Assembly: GCA_945873715.1 (NCBI GenBank)
Contig: CAMCFL010000207.1
Location: forward strand, 1-6,320
DNA length: 6,320 bases
Direction of reading: 5' to 3'
Origin: Akkermansia muciniphila
GTDB taxonomy: Bacteria; Verrucomicrobiota; Verrucomicrobiia; Limisphaerales; UBA9464
The translations under genes and the position numbers were made by a program. Positions 1-6,320 of this stretch are shown in pieces. The notes under the pieces were generated by a model. It did no database searches. It saw only the letters and a program-made list of their open reading frames with translations, and was not told the origin of the DNA. Each line of letters opens with the position of its first letter. Position 1 is the stretch's first letter.

Positions 1-31
1 GGGGACGCCCGCGGTCCCGGAGTGGATCCGA

Positions 32-2995
32 TTAGTCGGCATAGATGAATTCGTTGAGGCTGAGGATCACCTGGGCGAAGTCGGCGAGGGCGAGTTCGCG
101 GGCATCGGGTTTCCCGGCGGCGCGATATCGCTCGATCTGCGAACGGAGGAAGGCCGCGCCGTCGTCGGCTTCGACGGACGTCGGGAGTCGGTTGAGGGCG
201 AGGGTATAACCGCGGGCCACCGTGGCAGCGACCGGTTGTCCGGGTCCGGCGTCGAGGCGACGGGCGAAGGCGACGGCCCAGGATCGGACGTGAGGATTGT
301 TCATCAGCCACAGGGCCTGGGGCGCGACGGTGGTGGTGGGGCGGGTGCCTTGGCTGACCAACGGTTCCGGGGCATCGAAGGCCTGCATCGCTCCCACCAT
401 CTGGCTGCGTTTGACGGTGAAATAGACGCTGCGCCGTCGGCTGGCGGGATCCAGCGTGCCGGGCCCGAATCGGGTCTGGTCAAGTACACCGGCGACGGCG
501 AGAAGTGAATCGCGCACGGCCTCGGCTTCCAGTCGGCGCGGGGTCCAGCGGGACAGGAGGACGTTCGACGGATCGGCCTGAAGGCGGGCGGGGTCCGCGG
601 TGCTTTCCTGGAGGTAGGTCTCGCTGGTGAGCAGCAGGTGATGGATCGGCTTCAGGCGCCATCCGTTGCGGATCAACTCCGTGGCCAGCCAGTCGAGCAA
701 CTCGGGATGCGAGGGCTTGGATCCCTGAGTCCCGAAGTCATTGGGCGTGGAGACGAGGCCCTGGCCGAAGTGATGTTGCCAGAGGCGATTCACGATCACC
801 CGCGCAAGGAGTCTTCCAGCGCCGTGGTCCACGTCGGTCATCCACTGCGCGAGGGCGCGGCGGCGTCCGGAGAACTTCGCGCCGGACGGCGGTGGGGATT
901 GCCAGCGATCGGGGGCGTCCTCGCCGAGCACCTGAAGGAATCCGGGCGTGACGACCTCGCGTTTGGAATCGGTGCTGCCGCGCAGGAGGAAATGGGTCTC
1001 GTTGAAGAAGTCGGCACCCTGGGTGTTCATGCGCAACGCGGGATAACCCTCGGCGCACACGAGCACCTTGGTCAGCGCGGGCTTCGGCTGGCGTCGGGTG
1101 TGTTCCTCGACGCGGGCGCTGCTTTCGCGCCAGCCGGGTTCGGACTTCTTCCACCAATCGAGAAGCACGGTACGATCAGCGGCCGCCATCGATGAGGCCG
1201 TGCGGCGTTGGGTGCGCAGGTCGTCGAGGAGCGTGGCGACCTCGGCCGGCATGGCGTTGTTGGTGAGGCCCGGGTTGACCGCGCTGGAAAAGGTCAGGCG
1301 CGGACGTCCGATGTGATGACGCGTGTTGAGATCGAACTCGAGCCGGACCTCCAGCCGCACGGGCCCCGGGATCGTCAGGGGTTGTTCGAAGTCAAACACC
1401 GCCGCGTGATCCACGCCGAACTTCGGGTCGATGGCCCATCCGGTCTTCGGGTTGTCATCGAGGGCGGATGCCACGGCGAGGTTGGAGGTGTTCTGTTCGA
1501 AGGTGGCACGGGCGCGGACGAGTCGGATCTCGTTGGTGGGTCCACCGCCGGCGGGCGACGCGAACACGCGGATCCGGCTCAGGCCGATGTTGGCGTTGTC
1601 GGCGCGGCCGGGTCCGCCGCGTGGCATCGACGGGTGGGCGAGGGCCTCGACGCGGACGGCGCGAAGGCCGGGAGTGCGGACGGTGGTGGCGAAGGTGTAG
1701 AGGTCGGAATCGCCGTTCTTGCCTTCGGCCAGGAAGGACCCGTCGTCGAGAAGGCGGAGGGTGGCACCGGCGCGGGACGTGGCGACGTCGAAGGCCGATT
1801 GTTCCCAGGTGGCGATGGGAGTGCCGGGCGCACCGGCGGCGATCCAGGTGTCGAACTTCGGTCCGAGCCCGCGTTGCTCGTAGTCGGAGAGGGCGGCCAC
1901 GAGCGGAGCGTGTTCGCGCTCGAACTGCTGCTTCGCCCGACGATGGCCCTCCGGGTCGAGGTCGAGATCGACGTTGCTGCGGACGGTCGTGGTGAAGGTG
2001 GAGAGCAGTCGGTAGTAATCCTGGGTGGGGATCGGGTCGAACTTGTGATCGTGGCAACGGGCGCATCCGACGGTCAGCCCGAGCATGGCCGAGGTGGTGG
2101 TCGAGAGCATGTCGTCCATCGCGTCGTAGCGGGTGCGCTCGACTTCGTTGAGCGTGATCTGGGTGGGGAACACGCCAGCTCCGAGGAATCCGGTGGCCAT
2201 CAGGGCGCGGGGATTGTCGGGCTCGAATTCGTCGCCGGCCACCTGCCAGCGGACGAACTGGTCGTAGGGCATGTCGGTGTTGAGCGCCTGGATGACGAAA
2301 TCGCGGTAGTGAAAGGCGTTGGGCCGATCGTAGTCGTGTTCGAAACCCGAGCTCTCGGCGAAGCGCGCCACATCCAGCCAGTGCCGCGCCCAGCGTTCGC
2401 CGTGCCGGGGGCTGTCGAGCAGGCGACGGACCTGACGGGCCCAGGCATCGGGCGAAGGATCGTTGAGGTAGGCGGCGGTCTCTTCCGCCGTGGGCGGCAT
2501 CCCGACCAGATCAAACGCGGCGCGGCGCAACTGACGGCGTCGGTCCGCCGGCGGGTTGGGTTTGAGCCCGGCAGCTTCCAGTCGCGCGCGGAGGAAGGCG
2601 TCGATCGGATTGCCGACGGAGGTTCCGCGGGGGGTGGATCTTGAGCTTGCTGTCACGAAGGTAGGCCCGCTGCCCTCAGCGGGTGCCTTCACATCGCCGC
2701 CTGAGGGCAGGCGGCCTACATCCATGACAGACTCAAGATGCACCCGTTCGCCGGTGCGGGGAGGCGCCACCCGGTTCAACGGCTGGAAGGCCCACCACTG
2801 ACGGTCGGTCTCGGTGACGCGACTGCGGTCGGGCCGGCCATTGCGGGCAGCCCCGGCCTTGAGGAAGGCGGCGTGATCGGCCGGCGGCGGCGGCAGGACG
2901 CCGGTCGCGGTGGCGTTGGTGGCGGCACTGACGGCGGGGACCAGGAAGCCGGCCAGCAAAAGTCCGCCGAAGCAGGAGGGGAAGTGGGATCGCAT
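32..2995 (-). CDS. DUF1549/DUF1553 (PSCyt2-PSD1) exported protein carrying an in-frame REPIN-like insertion
   Basis: This complete protein has 987 residues. A Sec signal peptide (hydrophobic core about 9-23, likely cleavage after AVSA, residue 24) supports the ATG at 2995. The mature protein begins with a short linker, then WWAFQP (67-72), the usual lead-in to DUF1549. DUF1549 resumes at NPIDAFLRARL (129-139) and continues with FDLVGMPPT (161-169), RWARHWLDVARFAES (201-215) and a CxxCH motif, CARCH at 311-315. A beta-rich middle part (about 394-575) contains a region like an F5/8 type C domain (ALDDNPKTGWAI at 511-522). DUF1553 occupies about 660-987: ETHFLLRGS, RVIVNRLWQHHFGQGLVS (732-749), HPELLDWLATEL, RRLEAEAVRDSLLAVAG, APQALWLMN, ending NEFIYAD. 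Unlike many relatives it has no N-terminal PSCyt1 domain. Residues about 84-121 are encoded by the palindromic element at 2632-2745 and look like an acquired loop. Its start lies 4 nt after the DUF1501 stop, so the two are probably co-translated. Function is unknown; the conserved motifs appear intact. Confidence 0.94.
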   Translation of the reverse strand: MRSHFPSCFGGLLLAGFLVPAVSAATNATATGVLPPPPADHAAFLKAGAARNGRPDRSRVTETDRQWWAFQPLNRVAPPRTGERVHLESVMDVGRLPSGGDVKAPAEGSGPTFVTASSRSTPRGTSVGNPIDAFLRARLEAAGLKPNPPADRRRQLRRAAFDLVGMPPTAEETAAYLNDPSPDAWARQVRRLLDSPRHGERWARHWLDVARFAESSGFEHDYDRPNAFHYRDFVIQALNTDMPYDQFVRWQVAGDEFEPDNPRALMATGFLGAGVFPTQITLNEVERTRYDAMDDMLSTTTSAMLGLTVGCARCHDHKFDPIPTQDYYRLLSTFTTTVRSNVDLDLDPEGHRRAKQQFEREHAPLVAALSDYEQRGLGPKFDTWIAAGAPGTPIATWEQSAFDVATSRAGATLRLLDDGSFLAEGKNGDSDLYTFATTVRTPGLRAVRVEALAHPSMPRGGPGRADNANIGLSRIRVFASPAGGGPTNEIRLVRARATFEQNTSNLAVASALDDNPKTGWAIDPKFGVDHAAVFDFEQPLTIPGPVRLEVRLEFDLNTRHHIGRPRLTFSSAVNPGLTNNAMPAEVATLLDDLRTQRRTASSMAAADRTVLLDWWKKSEPGWRESSARVEEHTRRQPKPALTKVLVCAEGYPALRMNTQGADFFNETHFLLRGSTDSKREVVTPGFLQVLGEDAPDRWQSPPPSGAKFSGRRRALAQWMTDVDHGAGRLLARVIVNRLWQHHFGQGLVSTPNDFGTQGSKPSHPELLDWLATELIRNGWRLKPIHHLLLTSETYLQESTADPARLQADPSNVLLSRWTPRRLEAEAVRDSLLAVAGVLDQTRFGPGTLDPASRRRSVYFTVKRSQMVGAMQAFDAPEPLVSQGTRPTTTVAPQALWLMNNPHVRSWAVAFARRLDAGPGQPVAATVARGYTLALNRLPTSVEADDGAAFLRSQIERYRAAGKPDARELALADFAQVILSLNEFIYAD
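2661..2683 (+). repeat. REP-like hairpin, left arm
   Basis: GTAG at 2661-2664 and one G precede a perfect 7-bp stem, CCCGCTG (2666-2672) pairing with CAGCGGG (2677-2683), around the loop CCCT. An alternative fold leaves G2683 and T2684 bulged and adds GGC (2664-2666) pairing with GCC (2685-2687). This is the geometry of a single REP unit. Confidence 0.72.
2696..2719 (-). repeat. REP-like hairpin, right arm (inverted copy)
   Basis: On the minus strand GTAG (2719-2716) leads into the stem GCCGCCTG, which pairs with CAGGCGGC around the loop CCCT: 8 bp, perfect. Compared with the left arm, two stem positions are exchanged (C-G in place of G-C) on both sides of the stem, so pairing is kept although the sequence differs. 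Confidence 0.72.
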
Positions 2996-2999
2996 GGGT

Positions 3000-4445
3000 T
3001 CAGCTCAGTACTCCGTGAAGGACCTCGCCGTGGACATCGGTGAGGCGGCGGTTCACGCCGTTGTGGTAGTGGGTCAACTTCTCGTGGTTCACCCCCAGCA
3101 GATGGAGGAGCGTCGCGTGGAAGTCGGGGATGGTGACCTTGTTTTCGCCGACGAAATACCCGACCTCATCGGAGCTGCCGTAGTGAAACCCTTTCTTCAC
3201 GCCCGCGCCGGCGAGGAAACAGGTGAAGGCGGTGGGATGATGGTCGCGTCCGTTGGATCCGATGCCCTGGGTGGCGGGGCTGCGGCCGAACTCGGTGGAC
3301 CAGACGAAGAGGGTGTCTTCGAGCATGCCGCGTTGTTTGAGATCCTGGATGAGGGCAGCGACCGGTTTGTCCATGGTGGCGGCCTGGGTATCGTGATTCT
3401 CGCGGAGGTTTTCGTGGCCGTCCCAGTTGATGCGTGGACTGCCGAAGGCACCGCCGTTGATGACCTGGACAAAACGCACGCCGCGTTCGAGGAGCCGTCG
3501 GGCCATGAGACAGTTCCGGGCGAATCCCTTGTTGGAATCCTCACCGAGTCCGTAGAGGCGACGGATGTGTTCAGGTTCGGAATCGATGTTGGTCGCCTCG
3601 GGGATGCTGGACTGCATGCGGGCGGCGAGTTCGTAGGAACGGAGTCGCGCGGCGAAGGCGTCGTCGCCGGGATGCGCCTCGGCGTACGACCGGTTCATCG
3701 AGGCGAGCAGGTTCATGTCGGCGTTGCGCGCGCCGGGAGCGACGGAGGCAGGCGTGCGCAGGTCGGCGATCGGTTCGCCGGCGCGGGTGCGGAACGGCAC
3801 GCCCTGATGGTTGGCAGGGAGGAATCCGGAGGCCCAGTTGATCGAGCCGCCGGCGGGCAGGCCGCGGGGATCGGGAAGGACGACGAAGGCGGGAAGGTTC
3901 TCGTTTTCGCTGCCGAGGCCGTAGCTCAACCAGGCGCCCATGCAGGGAAATCCATTCAGGGTGAACCCGCTGTTCATCTGGAAGGTCGCCGGGGTGTGGT
4001 TGTTGCTTCGGGCATACATCGAGTGGATGAAGCACAGGTCATCGACGCATCCCGCCAGATGCGGAAGCAGGCTGCTCATCCACGAACCACTGTGGCCGTG
4101 CTGACGGAACTCGTAGGGGCTCTTCATCACCCGACCCGGCTGGCCGAAGAACCCGAGGTTCTCGCCCTTTCCTTCCAGGCTCTTGCCATCCATCCGGATC
4201 AACTCCGGCTTGTAGTCGAAGGTGTCGAGGTGACTGACCCCGCCGCAGCAGAAGATCTGCACGATGCGCCGCGCCCGGGGCGCGTGATGCAGTTGACGCA
4301 GCACCGGTCCGGAGGAATCGCTGGCGGCACGGGCCCGATCGCGATTCATCAACCATGCCAGGGCAACCCCGCCAATGCCCCCCGCGCTGCTCGAAAGGAA
4401 ATCTCGGCGGGAGAGGGACGGGCTCCGGTGCGGGTTACTGGACAT
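3000..4445 (-). CDS. DUF1501 protein, Tat-exported, alkaline-phosphatase/sulfatase-like fold
   Basis: This 481-residue protein has full family length. I chose the ATG at 4445-4443 because it puts a twin-arginine signal at the N-terminus: SRRDFL at 12-17, a hydrophobic Gly/Ala-rich stretch at about 20-33, and a likely cleavage after RARA (residue 40). The alternative ATG at 4532 would add 29 low-complexity Ser/Pro residues and a 98-bp overlap with the upstream gene. Family motifs seen are CCGGVSHLDTFDYKP (66-80), SMYARSNNHTPA (142-153), NWDGHENLRENHD (340-352), STEFGRSP (383-390) and GRDHHPTAFTCFLAG (399-413). DUF1501 belongs to the alkaline-phosphatase-like superfamily, and the Asp/His residues in these motifs are candidate metal ligands (Asp74, His402, His403). 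The activity is unproven. Tat export suggests it folds, perhaps with metal, in the cytoplasm. DUF1501 genes habitually sit next to DUF1553 genes; here it lies between two of them. No clear Shine-Dalgarno precedes the start, so translational coupling is likely. Confidence 0.93.
   Translation of the reverse strand: MSSNPHRSPSLSRRDFLSSSAGGIGGVALAWLMNRDRARAASDSSGPVLRQLHHAPRARRIVQIFCCGGVSHLDTFDYKPELIRMDGKSLEGKGENLGFFGQPGRVMKSPYEFRQHGHSGSWMSSLLPHLAGCVDDLCFIHSMYARSNNHTPATFQMNSGFTLNGFPCMGAWLSYGLGSENENLPAFVVLPDPRGLPAGGSINWASGFLPANHQGVPFRTRAGEPIADLRTPASVAPGARNADMNLLASMNRSYAEAHPGDDAFAARLRSYELAARMQSSIPEATNIDSEPEHIRRLYGLGEDSNKGFARNCLMARRLLERGVRFVQVINGGAFGSPRINWDGHENLRENHDTQAATMDKPVAALIQDLKQRGMLEDTLFVWSTEFGRSPATQGIGSNGRDHHPTAFTCFLAGAGVKKGFHYGSSDEVGYFVGENKVTIPDFHATLLHLLGVNHEKLTHYHNGVNRRLTDVHGEVLHGVLS
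4435..4445 (-). other. 11-bp stop/start overlap between the DUF1553 and DUF1501 genes
   Basis: The DUF1501 ATG (4445-4443) lies inside the last codons of the upstream gene, whose TAA is at 4437-4435, in a different frame. The 25 nt upstream of the ATG are CT/AC-rich on the coding strand and contain no GGAGG-like site. Ribosomes ending the first gene are therefore the likely source of initiation on the second. Confidence 0.7.
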
Positions 4446-6320
4446 AGAGGAATTCGGTGGAGTTGAGGAGGACCCAGCAGACGCTGGGGAGTCCGCGCTC
4501 TCGTTCTGCGGCGAGGGCCGCGTCGCGTTCACCGGCGCTCGGGGCGCGGCCGAGGGCCAGGCGATAGGCGTGTTCGATGGACCGGGCCGGATCGTTGGAA
4601 GCGAGAGCCGTCACCCGGGCGGCGAGGGCGTTGGCCTGGGCCTGGACGAATTCGCCGTTCATCAGACCCAGTGCCTGGAGCGGGGTGGTGGTCACGCCAC
4701 GGCGCGGGGTCTTCACCGAGGGATCCGGACAGTCGAAGGCGTCGAGGAAGGGTTCCTTCCCCGAATTGATGTTCATCCGATAGACCGTGCGCCGGTTGAA
4801 GGCGGGTTCATCGCGGAAGAACAGGTGGTAGAAGGTCGCGCCGTAGGACGAGTTGGTGAATGCCTTGAAACTCGGGCCTCCGACCTGCGGATTGAGCCGG
4901 CCGCTGACGGCCAGCATCGCGTCGCGGACCGCCTCGGCCTCCAACCGATGCGGCGCATGACGCCAGAGCCATTGGTTGTCGGCGTCCACCGACAGCGCCT
5001 CGCTGCGGGCGGCCGCCGACTGGCGGTAGGTGTCGGAGCTGAGGATCAGACGGTGGAGGGACTTGAGGCTCCAACCGCTGGCGATGAATTCCGAGGCGAG
5101 CCAGTCGAGCAACTCGGGATGGGTCGGGCGCGCCCCGCTCAGTCCGAAGTCGCTGGGCGTCGCCACCAACCCCTGGCCGAAGTGGTATTGCCACACGCGA
5201 TTGACCAGCACCCGGGCGGGAAGGGGATTGCGCGGGTCCGCCAGCCAATCGGCAAAGCGCCGACGGCGTTCCGCTTCGGGGGCGTCCGCCGCGAGACCCA
5301 GTTCCGCCGGAAGACTCTTCACCGCCGAGAGCCCGGCGGCTGCGACGACGTCGCCCGGCGACAGGACATCGCCGCGCTTGAGGACGTGGGTGGGTTTGGG
5401 CTGCTCGCGTTTGCCGGCATAGGCCATCGGCAGCGGACGTTCGACCGCGGCGAGGGTGGCCTGCGCCCGGGTGATCCGCGCGAGGGCCTGCTCGCGCTCA
5501 TTGCGCTCGGCGGGTTCGAGTCGGGCCAGGATCTCGGGTAATGGAATCCCGTGGCCCCCGGAGCGAAAGGCGGCGGCGATCTCATCGGCGTTCAAGGCCC
5601 GATCGTGGATTGCGGCCCGGCGGATCGCGCCGGTGAGCCAGGGCTTGCCGCCGCCGGTGTGACGCATGCCGAGCAACACGCGGGCCTTGCCTGCCTTGAA
5701 CGAGATCAGTGGGGTGCCGGGGTTGTACGGACGTCCGTAGGGTTGGCCGTTGCGGTAGAGCGCGATGGTGTTGTCCGCCGCGTACACCGCCGCCACGTGG
5801 ATCCATTGACCGGGCGTGGAGTTTTCCTCCGGCGCGTCCAGGTCGCGGGTGCGGGCGAAACCTTCGCTGCCGGCGGTCCACTTGCGACTCTGCCGCTCGC
5901 CGAAGACCAGGGCGTCGAACGGGGTGCCGCCCTCGTTCTCGATCGAAATGGCTGCGCCCCCGGATTGGTCCAGGTCGGCGAGGGAAACCCAGGCTTCGAG
6001 GGTGCGCGCACCGAGATCGCGGGAGAGGGGTGCGGAACGGAAATACGCTCCGGCCTTGGGCAGTTTGAGAGCGCCGCCCTCGAGAATCGCACCTCCGAGG
6101 GTCTCGCCGGGGAGTTCCTGGGGAACACGGCCGTCGAAGGTCCAGCTCGCCCACGGTTTCGGGCCGGATTCAACCGCCGCCCCCGGGGTCACGCTGGCGG
6201 CGCGTTGGGCACCGAGGGCTTCGATCCGCTGCACCCGCTCCCGTGCCTCGGCGAGCTCGCGGGTGCGAAGCTGCTTCTCGGTTTCCCGGGCCTTCTGCTC
6301 GGCGGCGCCTTCGATCGGGC
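4435..6320 (-). CDS. DUF1553 (PSD1) protein with LamG-like domain, 5' end truncated by window
   Basis: The reading frame is open to the window edge, so the GTG at 6234-6232 is an internal Val codon and the true start lies beyond 6320. The 627 visible residues (residue 1 = codon 6318-6316) begin with a charged, probably coiled-coil stretch (about 5-40). A LamG/concanavalin A-like module follows at about 53-255, with WTFDG near 59-63, TLEAWV at 106-111, WIHVAAVY at 172-179 and LYRNGQ at 187-192. A second helical linker covers about 260-295, and DUF1553 runs from about 310 to the end, with THVLKRGD, RVLVNRVWQYHFGQGLV (369-385), HPELLDWLASEF (400-411), RLEAEAVRDAMLAVSG and TTPLQALGLMN. The C-terminus FLYVQ is typical of the family. 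Relatives usually carry a signal peptide, a cytochrome-c-like PSCyt1 domain and DUF1549 upstream; that portion is expected outside the window. The protein is probably exported. Its function is unknown; the LamG module suggests glycan or protein binding. It overlaps the DUF1501 gene by 11 bp. Confidence 0.93.
   Translation of the reverse strand, partial: PIEGAAEQKARETEKQLRTRELAEARERVQRIEALGAQRAASVTPGAAVESGPKPWASWTFDGRVPQELPGETLGGAILEGGALKLPKAGAYFRSAPLSRDLGARTLEAWVSLADLDQSGGAAISIENEGGTPFDALVFGERQSRKWTAGSEGFARTRDLDAPEENSTPGQWIHVAAVYAADNTIALYRNGQPYGRPYNPGTPLISFKAGKARVLLGMRHTGGGKPWLTGAIRRAAIHDRALNADEIAAAFRSGGHGIPLPEILARLEPAERNEREQALARITRAQATLAAVERPLPMAYAGKREQPKPTHVLKRGDVLSPGDVVAAAGLSAVKSLPAELGLAADAPEAERRRRFADWLADPRNPLPARVLVNRVWQYHFGQGLVATPSDFGLSGARPTHPELLDWLASEFIASGWSLKSLHRLILSSDTYRQSAAARSEALSVDADNQWLWRHAPHRLEAEAVRDAMLAVSGRLNPQVGGPSFKAFTNSSYGATFYHLFFRDEPAFNRRTVYRMNINSGKEPFLDAFDCPDPSVKTPRRGVTTTPLQALGLMNGEFVQAQANALAARVTALASNDPARSIEHAYRLALGRAPSAGERDAALAAERERGLPSVCWVLLNSTEFLYVQ

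Larger units (their letters stand above)
2632..2745. repeat. 114-bp REPIN/BIME-like palindromic element inserted in a coding sequence
   Basis: The outer ends form inverted repeats: 2632-2645 against 2732-2745 matches at 13 of 14 positions, with ATCTTGAG/CTCAAGAT perfect. Inside these, CTGTCA (2650-2655) mirrors TGACAG (2725-2730), GTAGGCC (2661-2667) mirrors GGCCTAC (2713-2719), and TGCCCTCA (2671-2678) mirrors TGAGGGCA (2702-2709). The centre at 2684-2695 is unpaired. Each arm also folds alone into a small hairpin with GTAG at its outer foot. That is the known signature of REP sequences recognised by RAYT (TnpA_REP) transposases, and two inverted REPs make a REPIN. The length is 38 codons and the host frame has no stop in it. 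No target-site duplication is visible. REPIN identity is inferred from structure; genomic copy number is not visible here, and no RAYT gene is in the window. Confidence 0.8.

Noticed and set aside
1..31. Possible terminator after the third gene: GGGAC (2-6) and GTCCC (14-18) could form a 5-bp stem
   Set aside because: The stem is short, in a GC-rich context where such matches arise by chance, and any T-run would lie outside the window.
687..709. 23-bp exact match with 5099-5121 (direct repeat)
   Set aside because: Both copies encode the conserved HPELLDWLA motif of DUF1553 in the two paralogues, so the match reflects protein homology and not a repeat element.
1208..2644. Long plus-strand open frame (478 codons) antisense to the third gene
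   Set aside because: It has no recognisable domain and a Gly/Val/Glu-rich composition, the usual by-product of GC-rich codons read on the opposite strand; the minus-strand frame carries clear DUF1549/DUF1553 motifs.
2621..2760. Target-site duplication flanking the palindromic element
   Set aside because: I compared the flanks at several possible boundaries and found no convincing direct repeat; the similarity of the flanks is inverted and belongs to the element.
2910..4466. Long plus-strand open frame (518 codons) antisense to DUF1501
   Set aside because: Same reason: it shadows a gene with strong family motifs and has no independent support.
4446..4532. Upstream ATG at 4532 as the start of the DUF1501 gene
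   Set aside because: It would place a Ser/Pro-rich 29-residue tail before the Tat signal and overlap the upstream gene by 98 bp; the ATG at 4445 gives a normal Tat signal peptide.
4375..5541. Plus-strand open frame (388 codons) antisense to the first gene
   Set aside because: Shadow of the DUF1553 coding region; no motif of its own.

Overview
The window is one stretch of a GC-rich bacterial genome, fully occupied by three genes on the minus strand (transcription runs from base 6320 towards base 1). In order of transcription they are: a 5'-truncated DUF1553 (PSD1) protein with a LamG-like module (6320-4435), a Tat-exported DUF1501 protein of the alkaline-phosphatase-like superfamily (4445-3000), and a second, complete, Sec-exported DUF1549/DUF1553 protein (2995-32). 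The first two genes overlap by 11 bp and the second and third are 4 nt apart, so this is almost certainly one operon. Its promoter and the start of the first gene lie beyond base 6320.

These families, called 'planctomycete cytochrome C' or PSD proteins, are expanded mainly in Planctomycetota and Verrucomicrobiota. The window therefore points to that PVC group, and I slightly favour a Verrucomicrobiota-type genome; this is inference from family distribution, not proof. The biochemical role of the DUF1553/DUF1501 pair is not established. The sequence supports exported, multi-domain proteins with carbohydrate-binding-like modules (LamG-like in one paralogue, F5/8 type C-like in the other), a CxxCH motif in DUF1549, and a metal-dependent hydrolase-like fold in DUF1501. 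A role in envelope or periplasmic handling of glycans is plausible but unproven.

The most notable feature is not a gene. At 2632-2745, inside the coding sequence of the third gene, there is a 114-bp imperfect palindrome built from two inverted REP-like hairpins, each with GTAG at its outer foot, inside longer terminal inverted repeats. It looks like a REPIN/BIME-type, non-autonomous mobile repeat. It has inserted in frame, adding about 38 codons to the linker between two conserved DUF1549 motifs without breaking the gene. The two hairpins differ by substitutions that keep base pairing, which indicates that the structure itself is selected.

Intergenic DNA is minimal: 2996-2999 and 1-31 only. 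I see no RNA genes, CRISPR arrays, insertion sequence genes, or convincing promoters or terminators.
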